From: Pinguiococcus pyrenoidosus
Lineage: Eukaryota > Sar > Pinguiophyceae > Pinguiochrysidales > Pinguiochrysidaceae
NCBI GenBank assembly: GCA_019677205.1
Contig: JAAMXY010004276.1
Location: 1-27,773, forward strand
Reading direction: 5' to 3'
DNA: 27,773 nt
Made by a program: the position numbers and the translations under genes. Positions 1-9,800 of the stretch are shown here, piece after piece. Position 1 is the first letter of the stretch; the number at the start of each line of letters is the position of its first letter. The notes beneath the pieces are model-generated. The model was not told the DNA's origin and did not search any database. It saw only the letters and a program-made list of their open reading frames with translations.

Positions 1-2101
1 GGAGGGGTGGCAGAGTGGTGTCTGCATTGATTCTCTCGACGTTCTTGCACATGTCGGAGTGTGCCAAGATATAGCGAAGGAACTCGAAGTCGATGACGTC
101 CTCGTTGTTGTAGCTCCAGTCATGAAAGTCGTCGGAGCCGTGGGCGGTGGGCGTGGGCGGGAAGCGCTGGCTCGCCTCGTCGGGCACGCCCGTGCCGATG
201 TGGACCGCATTGAGATCTTGGTCGTACGTGGTGTAGGCGTCGTCGGGCGGAACCTTCCGCGAATTCTGCCGCTGGATATCGGGAGAGCGGTCCTGCGGCA
301 GGTTCGGCTTGAACGGGGGCGTCACGGTGTCGAACGCGATGCCCTCGAGGTTGTACCCGTGGAAGTAGTCATGCCCCAAGACCTGCTGCACATCCTGCTC
401 CCCGAGGCGCTTCGCCGGGTCCTTCTCCAGAAGCGCCTTCATGAACGACACCAAGTTCGGCGTCATCTGAGAGTACGCGTCCGTATCTCCGCTTTTCTCC
501 CGGGAGGTGGTCTCATCCGAGCCGTCCTGCAGCCCCTTGTAGGCTGCGTTCCGCCGATTGCCGATGCGGATGCCGGCGACTTGCAAGTTCGCCAGCAGCT
601 TGGCGGCCAGGTCGCCCTCGGCAAAGCCTCCGGAGAAAGGGTCGTAGTGCAGGATCGCGACGTCTTCCAGCCGCGTCAAGCGCTTCTCGACTTCGTGCTC
701 TCGAAGCTTCTGTGCAAAGGCGAGGGCGTCGTGCGTCACGAATGGCGTATGCGCCGTGGCCATGAAGTGCACCAGGCAGCCCACGCTGAACCAGTCGGAG
801 GTGACGCCATAGGGCTCCGGCACCCCGGCCGGACCGACGGCGAACATCTCCGGGGCGATGTAGCCTTTGTTGCCGTAGACGCCTCGCGGTGGCGACTCGT
901 CGGCTACGCGAGCGGTGAAGCTAAAGTCCGCCAGGTACGACTTGCCGAAGGAGTTCAGGACGACGTTCTTGGGCGTGATGTTTCGGAAGACGAAGCCCTC
1001 CGTGTGGAGATGCGCCAGCGCCAAGGCGACGCGGGACGTGAAGTAGCGGATCGCCTGGTCATCGAAGGCCCCCCGCTCCGAGACGTGCGTGAACAAGTTG
1101 CCGCCGGTCAAGATGCTCAGCACGAGGAAGAGCGCGTTGTCGGTGCGGAAGCTCCAGTATAAGTTCTGCATAAAGTCGTTCTGGGGCACCTGCGCCAGGC
1201 AGCGCATCTCGCTCCAGACGCACTTCCGAAAGGCCTTGATCAAGGTCCGGTCCTGCGCGATTGGCATCCGCTTCAGACAGAAGTACCCTCCCGTGCTGCA
1301 GAGGCGACTGGCCACGATGGTGGTGCCGAAGCGGCCCTGGTGGAGCTTCTTGTACATGTGAAAGTCTTGCTCTTCCCGCGGCACCATCCGCGCGTAGAAG
1401 TATTGGAGGAGCTCGACGTAGTCATCCGAGGCGAAGAACCGAGGGACGCTTCCGCTGCTCAGCAGGCTCAGCAGCGCCACCTTCTCGGCATCGTCGAACT
1501 CGTTCCCCGCCACCGCGAAGCTGTCTCCCGAAAGCCGCTCCTTGATGCTGTAGACCAGCACGTTGGAGCACTGCACGAGCCGCTGCGCGTGCCGGTCGGT
1601 GTCCTTCTGGATCGCCTCCTGGGCGTCCTCAAGAGTGTCCTGGTGGAAGGCCTCGTCCTTGGAGCGCCAGCAGAGGTGGCTCACGAACGCAAAGTCCCAC
1701 ATGGTCTTCTCGGACAAGTAGAGCGGCTTGTAGTTGTCTATGAAGACCCTCACGATGCGGTTGGCCTCCGCGCGCATCGCGATGTAGTCGTTCCGGAACT
1801 TGAAGCACTCGCTGAGGAAGAGCAGATTCGAAATGTTGCCGCCGGGCCCGGTGTCGTCCCCGTATTCGCGCTTCAGGAAGCGGAGGAGGCTATAGAAGCC
1901 CAGCGTCGAAGACAGGACGTGAATGAAGTCTCCGTACCAAGGAAACGCCTCCCGCTGCTTGTCGAGCCACAGCTTCAGCGTCTCCCTATCGGGCAAGTCG
2001 AAGAACTCGACGCCGTCCAGCTTGGAGCCCTGCGTGTCGCTTTGCTCCTCGTCCGCAGTCGTCTCCTCTGTGTCCGCGGTTTCCCTCGGCTCGAGCGACA
2101 T
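1..2101 (-). CDS. RGS-domain AGC kinase (GRK-like), probable pseudokinase, 3' end missing
   Basis: Reading the minus strand from the ATG at 2101 gives an open frame of 700 codons that runs off the left edge, so the C-terminus is missing. Residues about 30-190 resemble an RGS-homology domain (RGS core around GFYSLLRFLKREY and SECFKFRNDY). Residues about 250-585 form an AGC-type kinase fold with the ATP lysine in YFCLKRM (K277), an APE motif (IAPE, about 415) and the GRK-like order RGS then kinase. Family knowledge: G-protein-coupled receptor kinases phosphorylate active receptors at the plasma membrane. Oddities seen directly: the catalytic-loop HRDLKPEN is FRNITPKN, so the catalytic Asp is Asn374 and the loop Lys is Thr; DFG is DFS; and the first glycine of the P-loop is His. 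I infer weak or no catalysis. No intron is needed. The frame stays open for about 180 nt upstream of the chosen ATG but has no other ATG there, so the start is fairly secure unless a 5' exon exists. Confidence 0.8.
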   Translation of the reverse strand, partial: MSLEPRETADTEETTADEEQSDTQGSKLDGVEFFDLPDRETLKLWLDKQREAFPWYGDFIHVLSSTLGFYSLLRFLKREYGDDTGPGGNISNLLFLSECFKFRNDYIAMRAEANRIVRVFIDNYKPLYLSEKTMWDFAFVSHLCWRSKDEAFHQDTLEDAQEAIQKDTDRHAQRLVQCSNVLVYSIKERLSGDSFAVAGNEFDDAEKVALLSLLSSGSVPRFFASDDYVELLQYFYARMVPREEQDFHMYKKLHQGRFGTTIVASRLCSTGGYFCLKRMPIAQDRTLIKAFRKCVWSEMRCLAQVPQNDFMQNLYWSFRTDNALFLVLSILTGGNLFTHVSERGAFDDQAIRYFTSRVALALAHLHTEGFVFRNITPKNVVLNSFGKSYLADFSFTARVADESPPRGVYGNKGYIAPEMFAVGPAGVPEPYGVTSDWFSVGCLVHFMATAHTPFVTHDALAFAQKLREHEVEKRLTRLEDVAILHYDPFSGGFAEGDLAAKLLANLQVAGIRIGNRRNAAYKGLQDGSDETTSREKSGDTDAYSQMTPNLVSFMKALLEKDPAKRLGEQDVQQVLGHDYFHGYNLEGIAFDTVTPPFKPNLPQDRSPDIQRQNSRKVPPDDAYTTYDQDLNAVHIGTGVPDEASQRFPPTPTAHGSDDFHDWSYNNEDVIDFEFLRYILAHSDMCKNVERINADTTLPPL

Positions 2102-2601
2102 GCCCGCTGTCCCGAGATCCGACCAGAGACACTTGAGCCTCCGCTGGACCAGAGAAGGCGCTGACCGCCCTCCAAACCTACGCTTGAGCCATGCGTAGGC
2201 TGATGGCAGCTGACAAACGCTGAGCAGCCCAGCTGGGAAGGGCAAGCCTCCAAGAGATTCTGCCGGAAGTCTTGCAGACTAGGGACACTGGTTTCAGAGC
2301 CTTTCGGGCCTTGTATAGCAGCCTATGCCGTATGGAAATCGGGGGTCTCAAACTGGGACCCTGATCCCAGAGTCTCTCCGCTATGCTATGTGCCCTGTAC
2401 AAGCTTCTTTGCTGTGGAACAGCCCGGAGCCTTGTCCCCTAGCGAGTTGCCGCTTGCGGCGCAAGAAGCTTCATGGGGTTCAAGCGTGTCCGTGCTGGTG
2501 AAGGCCACCGTCTTCGAGAAGTTGCGGAGAAGCTGCGATCTCGCTCAAGGAGCAGCTCGCAAAGGTGCTCCCGTCCGGCTGCTGTTGGCGTTCGAGACCA
2601 G
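2102..2601. promoter_or_regulatory. Intergenic gap between two co-directional minus genes
   Basis: About 500 nt lie between the stop of the dioxygenase gene and the ATG of the RGS-kinase. The gap should hold the 3' UTR of the first and the promoter of the second. Short frames here on both strands lack homology signals. The only structure I see is a perfect 6-bp inverted repeat CTGGGA/TCCCAG at 2353-2358 and 2365-2370 with a 6-nt loop. No RNA gene was recognised. Confidence 0.4.
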
Positions 2602-4658
2602 CTAGGACTCGGGCTCCATTGCAGGCGTCGGCGGCAGCTTGATGCTGCCTCCATTCCCTTGCTTTAGACCCTCAAGATCCACCCACATGTCTTGCACCAG
2701 CGCCTGAAGAGAAGGGGGCCCGACGAATCTAAGAGATCAGAAGTGGATCGCTCGCTCTTCCGGCTTCACCCACCGACTGCTCTCGCATGCTCTGCAGGTC
2801 GACGTGGCGCACTCGGAAATACACCATGTATCGACTGTGCGGCCAGACGAATGCAAAGGTTGTGAGACACAAGAAATACCGAAGGCATACAGTACACGCC
2901 GGCAACAAACTCACAGCTCGCTGCCGAGATGGGGTCCACCGCAGTGCGCCAGCTCACTGTGAGCAAGGATGATATCTCCCGGCTCGACTCGGAGCTGCGT
3001 GGGAGGGCCTAGATCTGGCAATGGCCCATCCTTCGGCTCCCATCCCTTTCACAAAGCCAAAAAGCGACAAGACCTTCGGTAAATGAAGAGAACTCTTGAC
3101 AGGATGGCGCAGCGCATCGAGGTGAAGCTCACCGCCTCGCGTCGAATCTGCCCGTCTGGATCGCGCATTTTCGAGTGGCAGACGAAATGCGAGCCCGGCC
3201 AGACGCACAAGTTGCCAGTGTCCTCTTGGAAGCATGCTGCTTGGTCAGCACGGTGGTGTGTTGCATCGGCTGAAGAGAAGAAGCCGACCAACTCACCATG
3301 CAGGGCCTCCGAGAGAGGGATGCCCACCAGGAGGGAGAAGCTATGTTTCTTGCCCTGACGCAGGCCATCTTGAGGTACGAGTGCAAGATTGCCTTTTAAT
3401 CCTTTGCGGGATGTTCTGCTGCAAGAGTCGTGGCTGCGGGCAACCCACCAGTATGCCAGTCTCTACCGGTGACCTTGGTCCTCACGGCTGCACCGCCAGC
3501 CACAAGATCGTCGTGCACGCCAGGGAATCTGGACGCGGCGATTGTAGGAAATACACCTGAGATGAGAGGAGGAGCGTAGGTAGAACGCTCTGGACTATCG
3601 CGCACCTGAGGGCGACCTGTGCTCCACATCGATAGTCCACCTTTCCCTCGCCAATGAGACCCTCCACAACACGCATCACCGGAGCGCTTCTCAGCAGTCC
3701 CATCAGCTGCGCGCCACTCGCCTCAAACGCCTGATGCAAGGCCCCTAGGATCAGCAAGCTCAGCTGCTCCGACTGCTCCTCCCATGCAGCTTGGAAACCC
3801 ACAGAACAACACCTCGCTCCCCATTGCCAGCGGGATCCGCTAGTCGCTCTCCGTCCTCGGCGTAGAAGAGCTCTTTCTTCCTATCACCGTACTCAGTAGC
3901 TTCTTGCTCTGGCTCGCCGGTTTCTCCAGATCTGAAGATGGCCTCGGCGAGCTTCGCGTTGGTGTAAGCCTTCGCGGTCGCGATGACATCGGCGGGGACG
4001 ACGTGCTTAAGGTGGAGGAATCCGTCTTGAGCAAAGGCCTCCAAGGCCGTTTCATCCAGCGCCCCAAAGTGCTCTGCACAAGAAGCATCTAAGCAGGCTT
4101 CATCGGCGACCGCCTCCCAAAGAAGCGCTTCTTCCAGCTCCAACGCCTCTGTCCAGGGCCGCGTATCCGTTTGCACAGCGGCGTCGCCGGGGTCTCCATC
4201 GTATGGTATCAGGCTCAGAAGCGCCGAACCCAACTTTTCCTCTCCTCGGTCTTCACTAGGCGTCACAAACACTCTCTGGCCCTTGTGACCGAAGCTGAGG
4301 CTCACGAGGTGGCCAGAGACAGAAGACTCCGGCGATTCAAATGCGGATCTGCGGACAGAGACGGCCGCTTCCCGCCCGCCACAGAATCGTCCGGCGTCCA
4401 GGTTTTTGCTGAACGCCACTCTGGAACGATCCTTCGCGACCACGAGGCGTTGATACGGACTCTCCGGGAGCGCAAATGCGAAACTGCGCAGATTTGGGCG
4501 GAATCAGCAATTGGGATTCAGAGACGAGATCGCCGGACTCTCCGATGTCACCTGGAGTCTCCGCGCCACTCAATCAGAACCCGCAGCTCAAGTCTTGGCT
4601 CGCCTCGGCTTCGCAGCCGGATAACCTCTCCGGTGCGCCAAACGGGAGGAAGCGCCAT
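2602..4658 (-). CDS. PhyH-family Fe(II)/2-oxoglutarate dioxygenase with novel N-terminal region
   Basis: Hand-spliced exons, minus strand: 4658-4552, 4483-3888, 3789-3606, 3528-3449, 3368-3133, 3045-2915, 2834-2774, 2703-2602; 498 aa, phases consistent. The PhyH domain begins near AFAQDGFLHLKHVVP. Visible active-site elements are the HxD pair in GRDWHTDGL, LVGIPLSEA, NLCVWPGSH, PGDIILAHSELAHCGG (distal iron His) and LRYMVYFRV, whose Arg sits 11 residues after that His, the spacing found in human PHYH for 2-oxoglutarate binding. Family role: hydroxylation of acyl-CoA or other small molecules; the substrate cannot be read from sequence. The first 200 residues before the domain look beta-rich (RLELRVLIEW) and I do not recognise them. 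The 3448-3369 intron falls inside the codon of the iron-ligand Asp. The least certain intron is 3887-3790 (98 nt); a 23-nt alternative exists. The start ATG at 4658 is provisional. Confidence 0.78.
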
Positions 4659-4897
4659 GCTGAGGCGGAGATCCCATCGATCTTCGCCGTCCTCGTGGGT
4701 CTTCCATCCGTCACGGGCTTGCAGGATCTGTCTTTCGTGAGGTGCTTGCGCCGTTGGCGTTGCCTTGAAGCGTTGGCGTTCATGTCCGTATGCAGGCATG
4801 TGTGGGAAGAGCAAGGAGAGAAGAAAAGAGGGGAAGAAGCACGCGGCTGCGGAAATATTTTTGGGAAAAGAGGTTGACCGACGGCGAGAACGCAAGA
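4659..4897. promoter_or_regulatory. Short gap between minus-strand genes
   Basis: About 240 nt separate the stop of the Myb-like gene from the provisional ATG of the dioxygenase. A second ATG with an open frame at 4783 shows that the 5' end of the dioxygenase could lie further into this gap. A purine-rich stretch occurs around 4810-4845. Nothing else was recognised. Confidence 0.3.
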
Positions 4898-5842
4898 TCA
4901 TTTGCTCGACGCAGCCAAGCTGACTCCCAAGAAGCGCTGCGCACAGAGCCGCCGGAACTTCTCCTCGACTGACGTACTCCGCTGCCGGGTGCGATCCAGC
5001 TTTGCGTACATGCGAAGGCATTCTATCGGTGGTTTCCCATTGTCCACCTCGAGGGAAATCTGCTCCCAGTTCCTCTTCTCCCGCCGGCGCGCGATGTTGA
5101 ACAGCCGTATCTTGTCGAGCTCCGTCCACGCTTTGGCATCAATTTCGCTTCGCAACTTATTGTGCCACCGGAGCATGCACTGCTCGGCAGTGCGGAGCTC
5201 CAGGAAACCCTGCTTAAGCTTCGACATGATCTCCTCGGCCTCTTCCTCCGAATACTCGTTTGCACTGCTCGCTTGCCTCCCAATAAGCTCCTGCATGCGG
5301 TACATCAAGGCAATGTTCAACGCAAGCTGATCTTGCCGGATCCTCGCAGCGGCGTCGGCGGCTCCGCCCACGCGGAGCGCCGTCTGCGCTCGCAGCGAAG
5401 CAAAGTTGGGCGAGGGCGTCGACGCCTCGTCCACCAGTTTCCGCAACTTCTTGGTCTGCGCCCAAGCTGTGCGCTTGTTCCTCTCCTCTTCATTAAATTT
5501 GAGCGCCACGCTCTCCCAGTAAGCGCAGATGTCGTCTTCGGCGCTGTCGACGGCCTTCAGCACTTCGCGCAGGCGCGTGTCTTCGGCTTCGGACCACGGA
5601 GTCGCCTTCTGCACCTCACGGTTCGAGAGGTACGTCTCGTAGATGGGTGACAAGGAAGTGCCGGTGTAAAAGTACGGCTTGATCCATCCTTGTCGCCGCT
5701 TCTTCGGCACCAAAGTGCGCCGCAAAGGATAAACCTCACATGCCCTGCAGAAGTTGGACGCGTTCCGCTGCGCCGCAATGTCCTGGACGCGCTGGAGCTG
5801 CCTCTCGAGCGCTGAGAGCTGCTCCAACTGCTCAGGCTGCAT
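4898..5842 (-). CDS. SNAPC4-like Myb-repeat protein
   Basis: An intronless 314-aa frame starts at an ATG at 5842. A basic N-terminal stretch (about 41-52) is followed by a tryptophan-anchored segment TPWSEAEDTRLREVL (81-95). Two Myb/SANT-like units follow: one ending RTAEQCMLRWHNKL (217-230), and one spanning KAWTELDKIRLFNIARR to IECLRMYAKL (237-282). The spacing and the 'EQC...W' and 'ECL..Y' signatures resemble the Myb repeats of SNAPC4, the DNA-binding subunit of the snRNA-activating complex that recognises the proximal sequence element of snRNA promoters. That is family knowledge; the match here is by eye. At 314 aa it is much shorter than animal SNAPC4 and ends soon after the last repeat. 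It could instead be another divergent Myb transcription factor. It is divergent from the pyruvate carrier gene across an AT-rich spacer. Confidence 0.6.
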   Translation of the reverse strand: MQPEQLEQLSALERQLQRVQDIAAQRNASNFCRACEVYPLRRTLVPKKRRQGWIKPYFYTGTSLSPIYETYLSNREVQKATPWSEAEDTRLREVLKAVDSAEDDICAYWESVALKFNEEERNKRTAWAQTKKLRKLVDEASTPSPNFASLRAQTALRVGGAADAAARIRQDQLALNIALMYRMQELIGRQASSANEYSEEEAEEIMSKLKQGFLELRTAEQCMLRWHNKLRSEIDAKAWTELDKIRLFNIARRREKRNWEQISLEVDNGKPPIECLRMYAKLDRTRQRSTSVEEKFRRLCAQRFLGVSLAASSK

Positions 5843-6214
5843 CTCCGAAGCGAGGTCTCATGTTCAAGATCAGCCCTAGGACGCGCCGGGTTCTGTGGCG
5901 GAGAGCGATTTGGAAAGATGGCCATTGCATCAGCTGATCACAGGCAAAGAGCAGTAGCGATACGGAAAGATTGTGTGACAGTTGTATCTCATTTCATAGT
6001 TTCGCGAGTATCCTAATGATATTAGTATATTTATTGATACTTTTTAAAACTAAAGAAGGATTGAAGCTTGAGGATTCCCGCCATTTTTGTGTTGGCGGTG
6101 TCGACGGTTTGGAGCTTTGGGCCCTCTGCGGAAGTTGCGGACTCGTCCCGATTGGTCTTTGAGCTGCCCCGCGCGCGCAAGAAAGAGCCCAGTCCGCCTC
6201 GCGCACGCGTCAGC
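5843..6214. promoter_or_regulatory. Divergent intergenic region with AT-rich island
   Basis: This 372-nt head-to-head spacer lies between the Myb-like gene (minus) and the pyruvate carrier gene (plus). The segment from about 5975 to 6065 is AT-rich (about 77% AT in 6001-6060 by hand count) within otherwise GC-rich DNA, and contains small inverted repeats such as CTAAT-GAT-ATTAG. Its position implies a bidirectional promoter. The frame upstream of the carrier ATG stays open to 6068 but has no better ATG. Confidence 0.45.
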
Positions 6215-6648
6215 ATGGTCGGCTTCGTCCCCGCGCTGCAGCAGCGCGTCTTGGCCATGGGCTTTGTGAAGAACAACCAGTTGCTCCACGGCTTCCTGGC
6301 CCATCCGGCGGGGCCGTTCACAAGTGAGTGTTTTTTTCATAAACTCCAAGCTTCGTAAACGGGAACTGAGCGTGTGACCACGACACAGTTTTCTTTTGGG
6401 CGCCGACCTTCAAGTGGGCCATTAGTCTTTCGAACATCGCGGACCTGCAGCGGCCGGTGGAGAAGATCTCCACTGCGCAGCAGGTGGCCGTGACGGCCAC
6501 CGGCGTGATCTGGTCGCGCTACTCCATGGTGATCACGCCGGTGAACTGGAATCTCTTCTCTGTAAACATCTTCATGGCGGTCACTGGCTTCATCCAGCTG
6601 TACCGCAAGTTCACCGCGCCGGCGGCGGCGCCGGAGGCGCAGAAATAG
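6215..6648 (+). CDS. MPC2: Mitochondrial pyruvate carrier subunit, MPC2-type
   Basis: Exons 6215-6323 and 6389-6648, separated by a 65-nt GT-AG intron, encode 122 aa. After splicing the protein shows the family signature HPAGPFTIFFWAPTFKW, then SLSNIADLQRPVEKIS, TGVIWSRYSMVITPVNWNL and a C-terminal membrane segment, which matches the MPC family, closest to MPC2 because of the WAPTFKW box. MPC heterodimers import pyruvate across the mitochondrial inner membrane. The length is typical (MPC2 proteins are about 105-130 aa). The start ATG lies 12 residues before the first amphipathic helix. It ends 167 nt from the convergent stop of the double-RING gene. No second MPC subunit is in the window. Confidence 0.92.
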
Positions 6649-6814
6649 AGACTGAGCGAAGGTGATAAAATTCGGTTGGATCCATTCCAGTGGAAGGACG
6701 GTCTCTTGATTCGCGGCCTGCACTTCCTTCACATGATACATCTGTCTTTCAAGCTAACTCTCGCGAGCTCTCTCCGCGGCGCACTACTCCGCCGAAGAGC
6801 TCCCTACACCGGCG
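6649..6814. other. Convergent 3' spacer
   Basis: 166 nt lie between two facing stop codons (pyruvate carrier, plus; double-RING gene, minus), enough only for two short 3' UTRs. No hairpin or other gene was recognised. Confidence 0.4.
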
Positions 6815-9800
6815 CTATGCCCAGAAATGCTGAATCACGTTCTCGATGGGCATGCCGCACACCGGGCAGCCGCGATGGAGTGACTTCAGCTGATTTCCGC
6901 AATCTACGCAAACCACTACGTGGCCCAACTCCTTTCCAAACTCCTCGTGGATCAGCGTCGCAGTACGCGGGTTCACGCCACAGACCGCACAGAGCTCTGT
7001 GGGCGGCGCCAGGTTCTGGTCCGACTGGACTTCCTTCAGCTGCGCCCCATCCGAGGCCTCGTGGTCCACCAAGGTCCAGTCGTCCCTGACGGTAGCTTCC
7101 TTCGTCGCAGTGCCTCCTGAACGACTGCGCGGGACGCCTCGCGGCGGCACGGCCCCTGCGGCGTTGTCTGCTCTCACCAAGTGCACATCTTCGGCGCCTT
7201 CGATCTTCTGAGAGCGGAGGTTCTGGACCCGCGGACACATTCTATGAAGCGCCTCCGTCGGGTGCGGGCCGACCACTTCTACGATGTCGTGGCTGTCCGA
7301 CTCTAACACGGCATTCAGCCGCTGGCTTATCCAGCCGGCGTTGCCCGCGAGCTTCAGCCGGGGCACACAGCGGCTCGCGGGGTGGTTGCTGAACATCTTT
7401 TCCACCACCGTCACTATCTGCCCCGCTGGGATATGCGCGACTCGCTCGGACTCGAGCTCAATTCCTCGGCGCACGACGGCCCCCTCCCGGTAGATCACTC
7501 GGTACTGCAGGGGACACACCATGGGCACCTGCGTGACGATCGCCCCGTGCTGCGCCGAGATGGGATTCAGCATCTCCGAGATCCAGCCGATGGCGTCGCC
7601 CAGCTCTTGGCCCTCGGTGTGCGGGCTGTAGACCTGCAGCCGCGCAAGATGCTGCGTGTTGAAGCAGCGGCCCCGCGCCTCAATGATCTCGTGCACGGGA
7701 AACGTATGGGTATGCCGAGATGTCAGCTCCACGCCAGCGCGCACGTACGCCCCCGTCGGAAGAACAACCTGCTCCAGCAGACAGATTTGTTTGTTTTTTG
7801 CATGTGAGCATCTTTGTACCACTGCTTCGGCTCAGGGTCCGAAGCGAGCTCTCGAGTCTCGAGTCACAAGGAGCCAGGCTTGGACGCAAACGCACCTCAT
7901 AGTACCACCGCGCCGCCTCCTCCAGCTGTCCAGGACGCAGCAAGTATTTGCCGCTGAGGCTCTTGACGTACGCGTAGCCCCTCACGGGCCGAAAGACGCG
8001 CAGGACCTCGTTCTCGCTGTCGCGCGCTTGCGCCAGCACAAGGGTGCCGAACGGCAGCCTCATCAGGGGATTCTCAAAGTTGAGGAGAGGCGCCCCTTGC
8101 GAGGAGAAGGAGGCGTCGTCGGAGCCGCTCATCTCTTCAAAGATGTCGGCCCCGTCCGTGGCGATCACGTGCCAGGGCGCAGCGTTGTCCGCCTCCGGAT
8201 CGGTCCACCATCGTCGCTGGAGCGCCACCAGCTTCTGCGAGTCCTCGTCTTCCTTTCGCAAGCCGTTGTCATCCTCCTCAAGGGTGGCGCTCGGTCGCTT
8301 GCTGAGCTTCCTGAGGGCAAAGGAGGACGGCTCCAGCAGGGCCGGGTGTGGGGACATCGGCGGAGCCCAGATGTTCTCTATGATGTTGTCAATTTGCATC
8401 CGACAGACCGGGCAGACGTCCCCACGCGCACACAGCAGACGGGCGCAGTCCAGACAGGAGCAGACATGCCCGGTGGAGCCGTGCACAATCGTCGCATTGC
8501 GGGGCTGGTCGAAGCAGATCAAGCAGGTGACGTCGCCCTCGTCGCCTTTCACAGGCTCCTCTTCGCTGTGCACCTTCTTCATCGCTTGCGCGAAGCGCCG
8601 GGTCTGGTCCTGCGCCTCCTTGGCCTGGCCTTCGCCCTCCGGGTCGTCCCACATGTTGCAGGATCGCCGGGGCCGACCATCCGCTTCGTTCATCTTGGAC
8701 TCCTCCCAGTGCGCTCGGATGTCGTCGAGGGTGAACGTGTGCCGCCGCAGCGCCTCGCGCTCCTCGACGCCCACCAGCCGCACGATGTCCCGCGCCTGGG
8801 ACGGCGGATCGTTGGTGCGAAGGCTGATCCAGCCAGAGCCATCCGCGAGGCGCAGGCGTGGGACGCAGCGCTCCGCCGGATGGTGCGTGAAGCACTTCTC
8901 GGACACCACGACCAGGCTGTTGTACTGGATGATGCCGACCTTCCTGCTGATGAGCTCGATGTCCGCACGGACGACGGCACCCGTCGCGAACACCACTCGA
9001 TAGACCAGCGGACATGCCATCGGGAGCGGCCTGCAAATTGGGCCCCGCTGGCCCGACATGGGGTTCAAGCGCTCGGAGATCCATCCCAGGGGCCTCTCGC
9101 GGTGCGGCGCCTTGACTTGAAGCCGAGCCAGGCCCTGCTCATTGATGCAGCGCTCGTACACGTCCACGATGGAATGCTTCGGGAAGGTGTGCACCTGTCG
9201 CGCGCTCAGCTCTTTTCCGTCCCGGACGAAGGCACCGGACTCGTACACAACTTCGTAGCGGAAGGCGGCGGCGCGCTCAAGTCCGCCCTCCGCAACGAGC
9301 GTCCGGCCATTGGAGCTCCGCTTCGCGAGCCAGCCTTGGACGGGATGCACCACTTCCAAGAGACCGCCATGGTTGACTCCACCGTGCTCAATGGCCTGAG
9401 ATACGGTCAACCAAATCCAACAAACAGCAGGGGCCATGAACGTCAGTCTCTCAGTGGTTGGCTTCGCCTTCTTCCTGGCGTCCCTGGCCTGCAATCCCTT
9501 TCGGCTTTGGCACGCATTGCAGATCTCTCTCATCCCCATTCCGAGAAACTCGCCAAGCATCTGCAGTGGAACTCCATCGCACAGCAAGCGCACATGAAAC
9601 ATAAGCCTCTTTCACGCCCGCACGGACGCAAAGCTGCTTCTCCTCATCGTGTGTGTTTGTGTGTGTGTCTATCTCTCTCTCTCTCGACGCTTCACACTTG
9701 GCCAAAACGAAAGGCATCCATGCGTTTTCCTGCTGCCACTCATCCACCCCTCCCCAGACTCTCGCCGACATATCCCCAGCATGAAAACGCCGAGATGGGC

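Noticed and set aside
59-2164. Two long plus-strand frames (59-1162 and 1340-2164) rich in Val, Arg and Leu.
   Set aside because: They lie opposite the RGS-kinase, whose motifs on the minus strand are convincing. The plus products show no domain.
2353-2370. A perfect hairpin CTGGGA-loop-TCCCAG as a transcription terminator.
   Set aside because: A 6-bp dyad is weak, has no U-tract, and this is eukaryotic DNA where such terminators are not expected.
2729-2773. A direct read-through end for the dioxygenase (VGEAGRASDPLLIS, stop at 2729).
   Set aside because: A 70-nt GT-AG intron (2773-2704) leads in phase to ALVQDMWVDLEGLK, which continues the family's C-terminal helix better.
3790-3812. A 23-nt intron joining dioxygenase exons 2 and 3.
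   Set aside because: It is far shorter than every other intron here. The 98-nt alternative (3887-3790) uses the same acceptor and fits the size range, though it is not proven.
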